A stretch of 64,000 nt of DNA from Ptiloglossa arizonensis (Eukaryota; Arthropoda; Insecta; Hymenoptera; Colletidae): NCBI RefSeq assembly GCF_051014685.1, contig NW_027478887.1, positions 62,001-126,000 on the forward strand. Direction: 5' to 3'. The notes beneath the pieces were generated by a model that was not told where the DNA came from, did no database searches, and saw only the letters and a program-made list of their open reading frames with translations. Within the stretch, counting starts at the first letter, position 1. Each line of letters opens with the position of its first letter. A program made the translations under genes and the position numbers. This document shows, piece by piece, positions 36,837-48,691 of this stretch.

Positions 36837-37602
36837 TTCGCGAGATACGGCAGTTTGGAGATAAGAAACGCTTGAGAAACTCAAAATTTTCGCAGTTCTG
36901 ATGCTCGAAACGAGTAACTAGAACGGCCTAGGGGAAAAGTACGCATACCGTTGTAATCGGGCGAGTTTCTACTTTCAGATGCAACAGAAATTTTGCGGAT
37001 TGGTCAATCCGTTCGCGAGATATGGCAGTTTGGAGGTAAGAAACGCTTGAGAAACTCAAAATTTTCGCAGTTCTGATGCTCGACACGAATAACTAGATCG
37101 GCCTAGGGGCAAAGTGCGCATACCGTTGTAATCGGACGAGTTTCTACTTTCAGATGCAACAGAAATTTTGCGGATTGGTCGATCCGTTCGCGAGATGTGA
37201 CAGTTTGGAAGTAGGAAACGCTTGAGAAACTCAAAATTTTCGCAGTTCTGATGCTCGAAACGAATAACTAGAGCGGCCTAGGGGAAAAGTGCGCATACCG
37301 TTGTAATCGGGCGAGTTTCTACTTTCAGATGCAACAGAAATCTTGCGGATTGGTCAATCCGTTCGCGAGATATAGCAGTTTGGAGGTAAGAAAGGCTTGA
37401 GAAACTCAAAATTTTCGCAGTTCTGATGCTCGACACGAATAACTAGAACGGCCTAGGGGCAAAGTGCGCATACCGTTGTAATCGGGCGAGTTTCTACTTT
37501 CAGATGCAACCGAAATTTTGCGGATTGGTCGATCCGTTCGCGAGATGTGGCAGTTTGGAAGTAAGAAACGCTTGAGAAACTCAAAATTTTCGCAGTTCTG
37601 AT
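36837..37602 (+). repeat. 11-monomer repeat, shared part, copy 1 (second at 38,762)
   Basis: A 766-bp match to 38,762-39,527 at an offset of exactly 1,925 bp, starting in a GATACGGCAG monomer and running through the GATCGGCCTAGG / ATCGGACGAG and AGAGCGGCC / AATCTTGCGG monomers. Four substitutions were noticed (for example GATGTGA near 37,200 and CAACCGAAA near 37,509 in this copy). Confidence 0.87.
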
Positions 37603-38761
37603 ACTCGAAACGAATAACTAGAACGGCCTAGGGGAAAACTACAACTACCGTTGTAATCGGGCGAGATTCTACTTTCAGATGCAACAGAAATTTTGCGGAT
37701 TGGTCAATCCGTTCGCGAGATATGACAGTTTGGATGTAAGAAACGCTTGAGAAACTCAAAATTTTCGCAGTTCTAATGCTCGAAACGAGTAACTAGATCG
37801 GCATAGGGGAAAAGTACGCATACCGTTGAAATTGGGCGAGTTTCTACTTTCAGATGCAACAGAAATTTTGCGGATTGATCAATCCGTTCGCGAGATATGG
37901 CAGTTTGGAGATAAGAAACACTTGGGAATCTCAAAATTTTCGCAGTTCTGATGCTCGAAACGAATAACTAGTACGGCCTAGGGGAAAAGTGCGCATACCG
38001 TTGTAATCGGGCGAGTTTCTACTTTCAGAAGCAACAGAAATTTTGGGGATTGGTCAATCCGTTCGCGAGATATGGCAGTTTGGAGGTAAGAAACGCTTGA
38101 GAAACTCAAAATTTTCGCAGTTCTGATGCTCGAAACGAATAACTAGAACGGCCTAGGGGAAAACTACACCTACCGTTGTAATCGGGCGAGGTTCTACTTT
38201 CAGAAGCAACAGAAATTTTGCGGATTGGTCAATCCGTTCGCGAGATACGGCAGTTTGGAGATAAGAAACGCTTGAGAATCTCAAAATTTTCGCAGTTCTG
38301 ATGCTCGAAACGAATAACTAGATCGGCCTAGGGGCAAAGTGCGCATACCGTTGTAATCGGACGAGTTTCTACTTTCAGATGCAACAGAAATTTTGCGGAT
38401 TGGTCGATCCGTTCGCGAGATGTGGCAGTTTGGAAGTAAGAAACGCTTGAGAAACTCAAAATTTTCGCAGTTCTGATGCTCGAAACGAATAACTAGAGCG
38501 GCCTAGGGGTAAAGTGCGCATACCGTTGTAATCGGGCGAGTTTCTACTTTCAGATGCAACAGAAATTTTGCGGATTGGTCGATCCGTTCGCGAGAGGTGG
38601 CAGTTTGGAAGTAAGAAACGCTTGAGAATCTCAAAATTTTCGCAGTTCTGATGCTCGAAACGAATAACTAGAACGGCCTAGGGGAAAACTACACCTACCG
38701 TTGTAATCGGGCGAGTTTCTACTTTCAGATGCAACAGAAATTTTGCGGATTGGTCAATCCT

Positions 38762-39527
38762 TTCGCGAGATACGGCAGTTTGGAGATAAGAAACGCTTGA
38801 GAAACTCAAAATTTTCGCAGTTCTGATGCTCGAAACGAGTAACTAGAACGGCCTAGGGGAAAAGTACGCATACCGTTGTAATCGGGCGAGTTTCTACTTT
38901 CAGATGCAACAGAAATTTTGCGGATTGGTCAATCCGTTCGCGAGATATGGCAGCTTGGAGGTAAGAAACGCTTGAGAAACTCAAAATTTTCGCAGTTCTG
39001 ATGCTCGACACGAATAACTAGATCGGCCTAGGGGCAAAGTGCGCATACCGTTGTAATCGGACGAGTTTCTACTTTCAGATGCAACAGAAATTTTGCGGAT
39101 TGGTCGATCCGTTCGCGAGATGTGGCAGTTTGGAAGTAAGAAACGCTTGAGAAACTCAAAATTTTCGCAGTTCTGATGCTCGAAACGAATAACTAGAGCG
39201 GCCTAGGGGAAAAGTGCGCATACCGTTGTAATCGGGCGAGTTTCTACTTTCAGATGCAACAGAAATCTTGCGGATTGGTCAATCCGTTCGCGAGATATAG
39301 CAGTTTGGAGGTAAGAAAGGCTTGAGAAACTCAAAATTTTCGCAGTTCTGATGCTCGACACGAATAACTAGAACGGCCTAGGGGCAAAGTGCGCATACCG
39401 TTGTAATCGGGCGAGTTTCTACTTTCAGATGCAACAGAAATTTTGCGGATTGGTCGATCCGTTCGCGAGATGTGGCAGTTTGGAAGTAAGAAACGCTTGA
39501 GAAACTCAAAATTTTCGCAGTTCTGAT
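38762..39527 (+). repeat. 11-monomer repeat, shared part, copy 2
   Basis: Second copy of 36,837-37,602. The same series of monomers also appears at 29,731-31,300, so this motif series has been amplified at least twice at different period lengths (6 and 11 monomers). Confidence 0.87.
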
Positions 39528-40012
39528 GCTCGACACGAATAACTAGAACGACCTAGGGGAAAAGTGCGCATACCGTTGTAATCGGGCGAGTTTCTACTTT
39601 CAGATGCAACAGAAATTTTGCGGATTGGTCAATCCGTTCGCGAGATATAGCAGCTTGGAGGAAAGAAAGGCTTGAGAAACTCAAAATTTTCGCAGTTCTG
39701 ATGCTCGAAACGAGTAACTAGAACGGCCTAGGGGAAAAGTACGCATAGCGTTGTAATCGGGCGAGTTTCTACTTTCAGATGCAACAGAAATTTTGCGGAT
39801 TGGTCAATCCGTTCGCGAGATATGGCAGTTTGAAGGTAAGAAACGCTTGAGAAACTCAAAATTTTCGCAGTTCTGATGCTCGACACGAATAACTAGAACG
39901 GCCTAGGGGCAAAGTGCGCATACCGTTGTAATCGGGCGAGTTTCTACTTTCAGATGCAACAAAAATTCTGCGGATTGGTCAATCCGTTCGCGAGATATGG
40001 CAGTTTGAAGGT

Positions 40013-40501
40013 AAGAAACGCTTGAGAAACTCAAAATTTTCGCAGTTCTGATGCTCGAAACGAATGACTAGAACGGCCTAGAGGAGAAGTACGCATACCG
40101 TTGTAATCGGGCGAGTTTTTACTTTCAGAAGCAACAGAAATTTTGGGAATTGATCAACCCGTTCGCGAGATATGGCAGTTTGGAGATAAGAAACGCTTGA
40201 GAAACTCAAAATTTTCGCAGTTCTGATGCTCGAAACGAATGACTAGAACGGCCTAGGGGAGAAGTACGCATACCGTTGTAATCGGGCGAGTTTCTACTTT
40301 CAGATGCATCAGAAATTCTGCGAATTGATCAATCCGTTCGCGAGATATTGCAGTTTGGAGATAAGAAACGCTTGAGAAACTCAGAATTTTCGCAGTTCTG
40401 ATGCTCGAAACGAATGACTAGAACGGCCTAGGGGAGAAGTACGCATACCGTTGTAATCGGGCGAGTTTCTACCTTCAGATGCAACAGAAATTATGCGGAT
40501 T
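40013..40501 (+). repeat. ~3-monomer block, copy 1 (second copy 42,113-42,601)
   Basis: Offset 2,100 bp (12 monomers). Both copies carry the unusual CAGAAGCAAC + TTTTGGGAATTGATCAACCC monomer (near 40,141 and 42,241), followed by TGCGAATTGATC and then TTTCTACCTTCAG monomers. There are several substitutions between copies, so this is an older duplication. Confidence 0.78.
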
Positions 40502-42112
40502 GGTCAATCCGTTCGCGAGATATGGCCGTTTGGATTTAAGAAACGCTTGAGAAACTCAAAATTTTCGCAGTTCTAATGCTCGAAACGAGTAACTAGATCG
40601 GCATAGGGGAAAAGTACGCATACCGTTGTAATCGAGCGAGATTCTACTTTCAGATGCACCAGAAATTTTGCGGATTGGTCGATCCGTTCGCGAGATGTGG
40701 CAGTTTGGAAGTAAGAAACGCTTGAGAAACTCAAAATTTTCGCAGTTCTGATGCTCGAAACGAATAACTAGAACGGCCTAGGGGAAAACTACACCTACCG
40801 TCGTAATCGGGCGAGTTTCTACTTTCAGATGCAACAGAAATTTTGCGGATTGGTCAATCCGTTCGCGAGATATGGTAGTTTGGAGGTAAGAAACGCTTGA
40901 GAAACTCAAAATTTTCGCATTTCTGATGCTCGAAACGAATAACTAGTACGGCCTAGGGGAAAAGTGCGCATACCGTTGTAATCGGGCGAGTTTCTACTTT
41001 CATATGCAACAGAAATTTTGCGGATTGGTCAATCCGTTCGCGAGATATGGCAGTTTGGAGGTAAGAAACGCTTGAGAAACTCAAAATTTACGCAGTTCTG
41101 ATGCCCGAAATGAATAACTGGAACGGCCTAGGGGAAAACTACACCTACCGTTGTAATCGGGCGAGTTTCTACTTTCAGATGCAACAGAAATTTTGCGGAT
41201 TGATCAATCCGTTCGCGAGATATGGCAGTTTGGAGATAAGAAACGCTTGAGAAACTCAAAATTTTCGCAGTTCTGATGCTCGAAACGAGTAACTAGAACG
41301 GCCTACTGGAAAAAAACGCATACCGTTGTAATCGGGCGAGTTTCTACTTTCAGATGCAACAGAAATTTTGCGGATTGGTCAAACCGTTCGCGAGATATGG
41401 CAGTTTGGAAGTAAGAAACGCATGAGAAACTCAAAATTTTCGCAGTTCTGATGCTCGAAACGAATAACTAGAACGGCCTAGGGGAAAACTACACCTACCG
41501 TTGTAATCGGGCGAGTTTCTACTTTCAGATGCAACAGAAATTTTGAGGATTGATCAATCCGTTCGCGAGATATGGCAGTTTGGAGATAAGAAACACTTGG
41601 GAATCTCAAAATTTTCGCAGTTCTGATGCTCTAAACGAATAACTAGAACGGCCTAGGGGAAAACTACACCTACCGTTGTAATCGGGCGAGATTCTACCTT
41701 CAGATGCATCAGAAATTATGCGGATTGGTCAATCCGTTCGCGAGATATGGCCGTTTGGATTTAAGAAACGCTTGAGAAACTCAAAATTTTCGCAGTTCTA
41801 ATGCTCGAAACGAGTAACTAGATCGGCATAGGGGAAAAGTACGCATACCGTTGTAATCGGGCGGGTTTCTACTTTCAGATGCAACAGAAATTTTGCGGAT
41901 TGGTCGATCCGTTCGCGAGATATGGCAGTTTGGAAGTAAGAAACGCTTGAGAAACTCAAAATTTTCGCAGTTCTGATGCTCGAAACGAATAACTAGAACG
42001 GCCTAGGGGAAAAGTGCGCATACCGTTGTGATCGGGCGAGTTTCTACTTTCAGAAGCAATAGAAATTTTGCGGATTGGTCAATCCGTTCGCGAGATATGG
42101 CAGTTTGGAGGT

Positions 42113-42601
42113 AAGAAACGCTTGAGAAACTCAAAATTTTCGCAGTTCTGATGCTCGAAACGAATGACTAGAACGGCCTAGGGGAGAAGTATGCATACCG
42201 TTGTAATCGGGCGAGTTTCTACTTTCAGAAGCAACAGAAATTTTGGGAATTGATCAACCCGTTCGCGAGATATGGCAGTTTGGAGATAAGAAACGCTTGA
42301 GAAACTCAAAATTTTCGCAGTTCTGATGCTCGAAACGAATGACTAGAACGGCCTAGGGGAGAAGTACGCATACCGTTGTAATCGGGCGAGTTTCTACTTT
42401 CAGATGCAACAGAAATTTTGCGAATTGATCAATCCGTTCGCGAGATATGGCAGTTTGGAGATAAGAAACGCTTGAGAAACTCAAAATTTTTGCAGTTCTG
42501 ATGCTCGAAACGAATGACTAGAACGGCCTAGGGGAGAAGTACGCATACCGTTGTAATCGGCCGAGTTTCTACCTTCAGATGCAACAGAAATTATGCGGAT
42601 T
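42113..42601 (+). repeat. ~3-monomer block, copy 2 (of 40,013-40,501)
   Basis: Second copy at +2,100 bp. It lies directly left of the large segmental duplication that begins at 42,594, so the amplified segment starts in the middle of older mosaic material. Confidence 0.78.
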
Positions 42602-45600
42602 GATCAATCCGTTCGCGAGATATGGCAGTTTGGAAATAAGAAACGCTTGAGAATCTCAAAATTTTCGCAGTTCTGATGCTCGAAACGAATAACTAGAACG
42701 GCCTAGGGGAAAACTACACCTACCGTTGTAATCGGGCGAGTTTCTACTTTCAGATGCAACAGAAATTTTGCGGATTGGTCGATCCGTTCGCGAGATGTGG
42801 CAGTTTGGAAGTAAGAAACGCTTGAGAAACTCAAAATTTTCGCAGTTCTGATGCTCGAAACGAATAACTAGAACGGCCTAGGGGAAAACTACACCTACCG
42901 TTGTAATCGGGCGAGTTTCTACTTTCAGATGCAACAGAAATTTTGCGGATTGGTCAATCCGTTCGCGAGATATGGCAGTTTGGATGTAAGAAACGCTTAA
43001 GAAACTCAAAATTTTCGCATTTCTGATGCTCGAAACGAATAACTAGAACGGCCTAGGGGAAAAGTGAGCATACCGTTGTAATAGGGCGAGTTTCTACTTT
43101 CAGAAGCAACAGAAATTTTGCGGATTGGTCAATCCGTTCGCGAGATATGGCAGTTTGGAGGTAAGAAACGCTTGAGAAACTCAAAATTTACGCAGTTCGG
43201 ATGCTCGAAATGAATAACTGGAACGGCCTAGGGGAAAACTACACCTACCGTTGTAATCGGGCGAGTTTCTACTTTCAGATGCAACAGAAATTTTGCGGAT
43301 TGGTCGATCCGTTCGCGAGATGTGGCAGTTTGGAAGTAAGAAACGCTTGAGAAACTCAAAATTTTCGCAGTTCTGATACTCGAAACGAATAACTAGAACG
43401 GCCTAGGGGAAAACTACACCTACCGTTGTAATCGGGCGAGGTTCTACATTCAGAAGCAACAGAAATTTTGCGGATTGATCAATCCGTTCGCGAGATATGG
43501 CAGTTTGGAGGTAAGAAACGCTAGAGAAACTCAAAATTTTCGCAGTTCTGATGCTCGACACGAATAACTAGATCGGCCTAGGGGCTAAGTGCGCATACCG
43601 TTGTAATCGGGCGAGTTTCTACTTTCAGATGCAACAGAAATTTTGCGGATTGGTCGATCCGTTCGCGAGATGTGGCAGTTTGGAAGTAAGAAACGCTTGA
43701 GAAACTCAAAATTTTCGCAGTTCTGATGCTCGAAACGAATAACTAGAACGGCCTAGGGGAAAACTACACCTACCGTTGTAATCGGGCGAGGTTCTACTTT
43801 CAGAAGCAACAGAAATTTTGCGGATTGATCAATCCGTTCGCGAGATATGGCAGTTTGGAGGTAAGAAACGCTAGAGAAACTCCAAATTTTCGCAGTTCTG
43901 ATGCTCGACACGAATAACTAGATCGGCCTAGGGGCTAAGTGCGCATACCGTTGTAATCGGGCGAGTTTCTACTTTCAGATGAAACAGAAATTTTGCGGAT
44001 TGATCAATCCGTTCGCGAGATATGGCAGTTTGGAGATAAGAAACGCTTGAGAATCTCAAAATTTTCGCAGTTCTGATGCTCGAAACGAATAACTAGAACG
44101 GCCTAGGGGAAAACTACACCTACCGTTGTAATCGGGCGAGCTTCTACTCTTAGATGCAACAGAAATTTTGCGGATTGGTCAATCCGTTCGCGAGATATGG
44201 CAGTTTGGAGGTAGGAAACGCTTGAGCAACTCAAAATTTTCGCATTTCTGATGCTCGAAACGAATAACTAGAACGGCCTAGGGGAAAAGTGCGCCTACCG
44301 TTGTAATCGGGCGAGTTTCTACTCTCAGAAGCAACAGAAATTTTGCGGATTGGTCAATCCGTTCGCGAGATATGGCAGTTTGGAGGTAAGAAACGCTTGA
44401 GAAACTCAAAATTTACGCAGTTCTGATGCTCGAAATGAATAACTGGAACGGCCTAGGGGAAAACTACACCAACCGTTGTAATCGGGCGAGTTTCTACTTT
44501 CAGATGCAACAGAAATTTTGCGGATTGATCAATCCGTTCGCGAGATATGGCAGTTTGGAGGTAAGAAACGCTTGAGAAACTCAAAATTTTCGCAGTTCTG
44601 ATGCTCGACACGAATAACTAGAACGGCCTAGGGGAAAAGTGCGCATACCGTTGTAATCGGGCGAGTTTCTACTTTCAGATGCAACAGAAATTTTGCGGAT
44701 AGGTCAATCCGTTCGCGAGATATAGCTGTTTGGAGGTAAGAAAGGCTTGAGAAACTTAAAATTTTCGCAGTTCTGATGCTCGACACGAATAACTAGAACG
44801 GCATAGGGGCAAAGTGCGCATACCTTTGTAATCGGGCGAGTTTTTACTTTCAGATGCAACAGAAATTTTGCGGATTGGTCGATCCGTTCGCGAGATATGG
44901 CAGTTTGGAGATAAGAAACGCTTGAGAATCTCAAAATTTTCGCAGTTCTGATGCTCGAAACGAATAACTAGAACGGCCTAGGGGAAAACTAAACCTACCG
45001 TTGTAATCGGGCGAGTTTCTACTTTCAGATGCAACAGAAATTTTGCGGATTGGTCAATCCGTTCGCGAGATATAGCTGTTTGGAGGTAAGAAAGGCTTGA
45101 GAAACTCAAAATTTTCGCCGTTCTGATGCTCGACACGAATAACTAGAACGGCATAGGGGCAAAGTGCGCATACCTTTGTAATCGGGCGAGTTTCTACTTT
45201 CAGATGCAACAGAAATTTTGCGGATTGGTCGATCCGTTCGCGAGATGTGGCAGTTTGGAAGTAAGAAACGCTTGAGAAACTCAAAATTTTCGCATTTCTG
45301 ATGCTCGAAACGAATAACTAGAACGGCCTAGGGGAAAAGTGCGCATACCGTTGTAATAGGGCGAGTTTCTACTTTCAGAAGCAACAGAAATTTTGCGGAT
45401 TGGTCATTCCGTTCGCGAGATATGGCAGTTTGGAGGTAAGAAACGCTTGAGAAACTCAAAATTTACGCAGTTCTGATGCTCGAAATGAATAACTGGAACG
45501 GCCTAGGGGAAAACTACACCTACCGTTGTAATCGGGCGAGTTTCTACTTTCAGATGCAACAGAAATTTTGCGGATTGGTCGATCCGTTCGCGAGATGTGG

Positions 45601-46416
45601 CAGTTTGGAAGTAAGAAACGCTTGAGAAACTCAAAATTTTCGCAGTTCTGATGCTCGAAACGAATAACTAGAACGGCCTAGGGGAAAACTACACCTACCG
45701 TTGTAATCGGGCGAGGTTCTACTTTCAGAAGCAACAGAAATTTTGCGGATTGGTCAATCCGTTCGCGAGATATGGCAGTTTGGAGGTAAGAAACGCTAGA
45801 GAAACTCAAAATTTTCGCAGTTCTGATGCTCGACACGAATAACTAGATCGGCCTAGGGGCTAAGTGCGCATACCGTTGTAATCGGGCGAGTTTCTACTTT
45901 CAGATGCAACAGAAATTTTGCGGATTGGTCGATCCGTTCGCGAGATGTGGCAGTTTGGAAGTAAGAAACGCTTGAGAAACTCAAAATTTTCGCATTTCTG
46001 ATGCTCGAAACGAATAACTAGAACGGCCTAGGGGAAAAGTGCGCATACCGTTGTAATAGGGCGAGTTTCTACTTTCAGAAGCAACAGAAATTTTGCGGAT
46101 TGGTCATTCCGTTCGCGAGATATGGCAGTTTGGAGGTAAGAAACGCTTGAGAAACTCAAAATTTACGCAGTTCTGATGCTCGAAATGAATAACTGGAACG
46201 GCCTAGGGGAAAACTACACCTACCGTTGTAATCGGGCGAGTTTCTACTTTCAGATGCAACAGAAATTTTGCGGATTGGTCGATCCGTCCGCGAGATGTGG
46301 CAGTTTGGAAGTAAGAAACGCTTGAGAAACTCAAAATTTTCGCAGTTCTGATGCTCGAAACGAATAACTAGAACGGCCTAGGGGAAAACTACACCTACCG
46401 TTGTAATCGGGCGAGG

Positions 46417-48596
46417 TTCTACTTTCAGATGCAACAGAAATTTTGCGGATTGGTCAATCCGTTCGCGAGATACGGCAGTTTGGAGATAAGAAACGCTTGA
46501 GAAACTCAAAATTTTCGCAGTTCTGATGCTCGACACGAGTAACTAGAACGGCCTAGGGGAAAAGTACGCATACCGTTGTAATCGGGCGAGTTTCTACTGT
46601 CAGATGCAACAGAAATTTTGCGGATTGGTCAATCCGTTCGCGAGATATGGCAGTTTGGAGGTAAGAAACGCTTGAGAAACTCAAAATTTTCGCCGTTCTA
46701 ATGCTCGAAACGAGTAACTAGATCGGCATAGGGGAAAAGTACGCATACCGTTGTAATCGGGCGAGTTTCTACTTTCAGATGAAACAGAAATTTTGCGGAT
46801 TGATCAATCCGTTCGCGAGATATGGCAGTTTGGAGATAAGAAACGAATGAGAATCTCAAAATTTTCGCAGTTCTGATGCTCGAAACGAATAACTAGAACG
46901 GCCTAGGGGAAAACTACACCTACCGTTGTAATCGGGCGAGCTTCTACTTTCAGATGCAACAGAAATTTTGCGGATTGGTCAATCCGTTCGCGAGATATGG
47001 CAGTTTGGAGGTAGGAAACGCTTGAGCAACTCAAAATTTTCGCATTTCTGATGCTCGAAACGAATAACTAGAACGGCCTAGGGGAAAAGTGCGCCTACCG
47101 TTGTAATCGGGCGAGTTTCTACTCTCAGAAGCAACAGAAATTTTGCGGATTGGTCAATCCGTTCGCGAGATATGGCAGTTTGGAGGTAAGAAACGCTTGA
47201 GAAACTCAAAATTTACGCAGTTCTGATGCTCGAAATGAATAACTGGTACGGCCTAGGGGAAAACTACACCAACCGTTGTAATCGGGCGAGTTTCTACTTT
47301 TAGATGCAACAGAAATTTTGCGGATTGGTCGATCCGTTCGCGAGATGTGGCAGTTTGGAAGTAAGAAACGCTTGAGAAACTCAAAATTTTCGCATTTCTG
47401 ATGCTCGAAACGAATAACTAGAACGGCCTAGGGGAAAAGTGCGCATACCGTTGTAATAGGGCGAGTTTCTACTTTCAGAAGCAACAGAAATTTTGCGGAT
47501 TGGTCATTCCGTTCGCGAGATATGGCAGTTTGGAGGTAAGAAACGCTTGAGAAACTCAAAATTTACGCAGTTCTGATGCTCGAAATGAATAACTGGAACG
47601 GCCTAGGGGAAAACTACACCTACCGTTGTAATCGGGCGAGTTTCTACTTTCAGATGCAACAGAAATTTTGCGGATTGGTCGATCCGTTCGCGAGATGTGG
47701 CAGTTTGGAAGTAAGAAACGCTTGAGAAACTCAAAATTTTCGCAGTTCTGATGCTCGAAACGAATAACTAGAACGGCCTAGGGGAAAACTACACCTACCG
47801 TTGTAATCGGGCGAGGTTCTACTTTCAGAAGCAACAGAAATTTTGCGGATTGGTCAATCCGTTCGCGAGATATGGCAGTTTGGAGGTAAGAAACGCTAGA
47901 GAAACTCAAAATTTTCGCAGTTCTGATGCTCGACACGAATAACTAGATCGGCCTAGGGGCTAAGTGCGCATACCGTTGTAATCGGGCGAGTTTCTACTTT
48001 CAGATGCAACAGAAATTTTGCGGATTGGTCGATCCGTTCGCGAGATGTGGCAGTTTGGAAGTAAGAAACGCTTGAGAAACTCAAAATTTTCGCATTTCTG
48101 ATGCTCGAAACGAATAACTAGAACGGCCTAGGGGAAAACTACACCTACCGTTGTAATCGGGCGAGTTTCTACTTTCAGATGCAACCGAAATTTTGCGGAT
48201 TGGTCAATCCGTTCGCGAGATATGGCAGTTTGGAGGTAAGAAAGGTTTGAGAAACTCAAAATTTTCGCAGTTCTGATGCTCGACACGAATAACTAGAACG
48301 GCCTAGGGGCAAAGTGCGCATACCGTTGTAATCGGGCGAGTTTCTACTTTCAGATGCAACAGAAATTTTGCGGATTGGTCGATCCGTTCGCGAGATGTGG
48401 CAGTTTGGAAGTAAGAAACGCTTGAGAAACTCAAAATTTTCGCAGTTCTGATGCTCGAAACGAATAACTAGAGCGGCCTAGGGGAAAACTACACCTACCG
48501 TTGTAATCGGGCGAGTTTCTACTTTCAGATGGAACAGAAATTTTGCGGATTGGTCAATCCGTTCGCGAGATATGGCAGTTTGGAGGTAAGAAACGC
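46417..48596 (+). repeat. 13-monomer higher-order repeat, unit 1
   Basis: Matches 48,692-50,871 at an offset of 2,275 bp (13 x 175). Markers in order: GACACGAGTAAC, TTCGCCGTTCTAATG, AACGAATGAGAATC, CGAGCTTCTAC, GAGCAACTC, TACTCTCAGAAG, TAATAGGGCGAG, CTAGGGGCTAAG, CAACCGAAA, AAAGGTTTGAG and GATGGAACAG. One difference was noticed (TACTGTCAG near 46,596 against TACTTTCAG). Confidence 0.92.
46461..46477 (+). other. CENP-B-box-like 17-mer (8 of 9 core bases)
   Basis: The human/mouse CENP-B box core is NTTCGNNNNANNCGGGN. Here the bases read gTTCGcgagAtaCGGCa, matching eight of the nine fixed positions; the last G is C. The same monomer position (97-113) in the commoner GATATGGC form matches seven of nine. 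GATACGGC monomers recur, for example at 36,832-36,848, 53,111-53,127, 58,886-58,902 and 63,611-63,627. A 7/9 match is expected by chance about once in two 175-bp monomers on two strands, so only the 8/9 form is at all notable. No evidence of binding. Confidence 0.25.
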
Positions 48597-48691
48597 TAGA
48601 GAAACTCAAAATTTTCGCAGTTCTGATGCTCGACACGAATAACTAGAACGGCCTAGGGGCAAAGTGCGCATACCGTTGTAATCGGGCGAGT

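Larger units (their letters stand above)
26280..42593 (+). repeat. Array zone 5: mosaic of short higher-order blocks
   Basis: Only satellite is present. The linked haplotype G92-G108-A121 (GGTCGATCC, GATGTGG, GGAAGTAAG in one monomer) is common here and alternates with A92-A108-G121 monomers. Weak 10-monomer similarity links 26,713-27,096 with 28,464-28,847. A GATCGGCATAGGGG / CCGTTGAAATCGGG monomer recurs near 27,121, 29,398, 30,448 and 37,798. The last small indels of the window lie in this zone: -2 near 29,551, +2 near 30,085, -1 near 30,807, +3 in a T run near 33,491, and -1 near 33,555, 33,608 and 33,737. Sub-blocks are listed separately. Confidence 0.88.
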
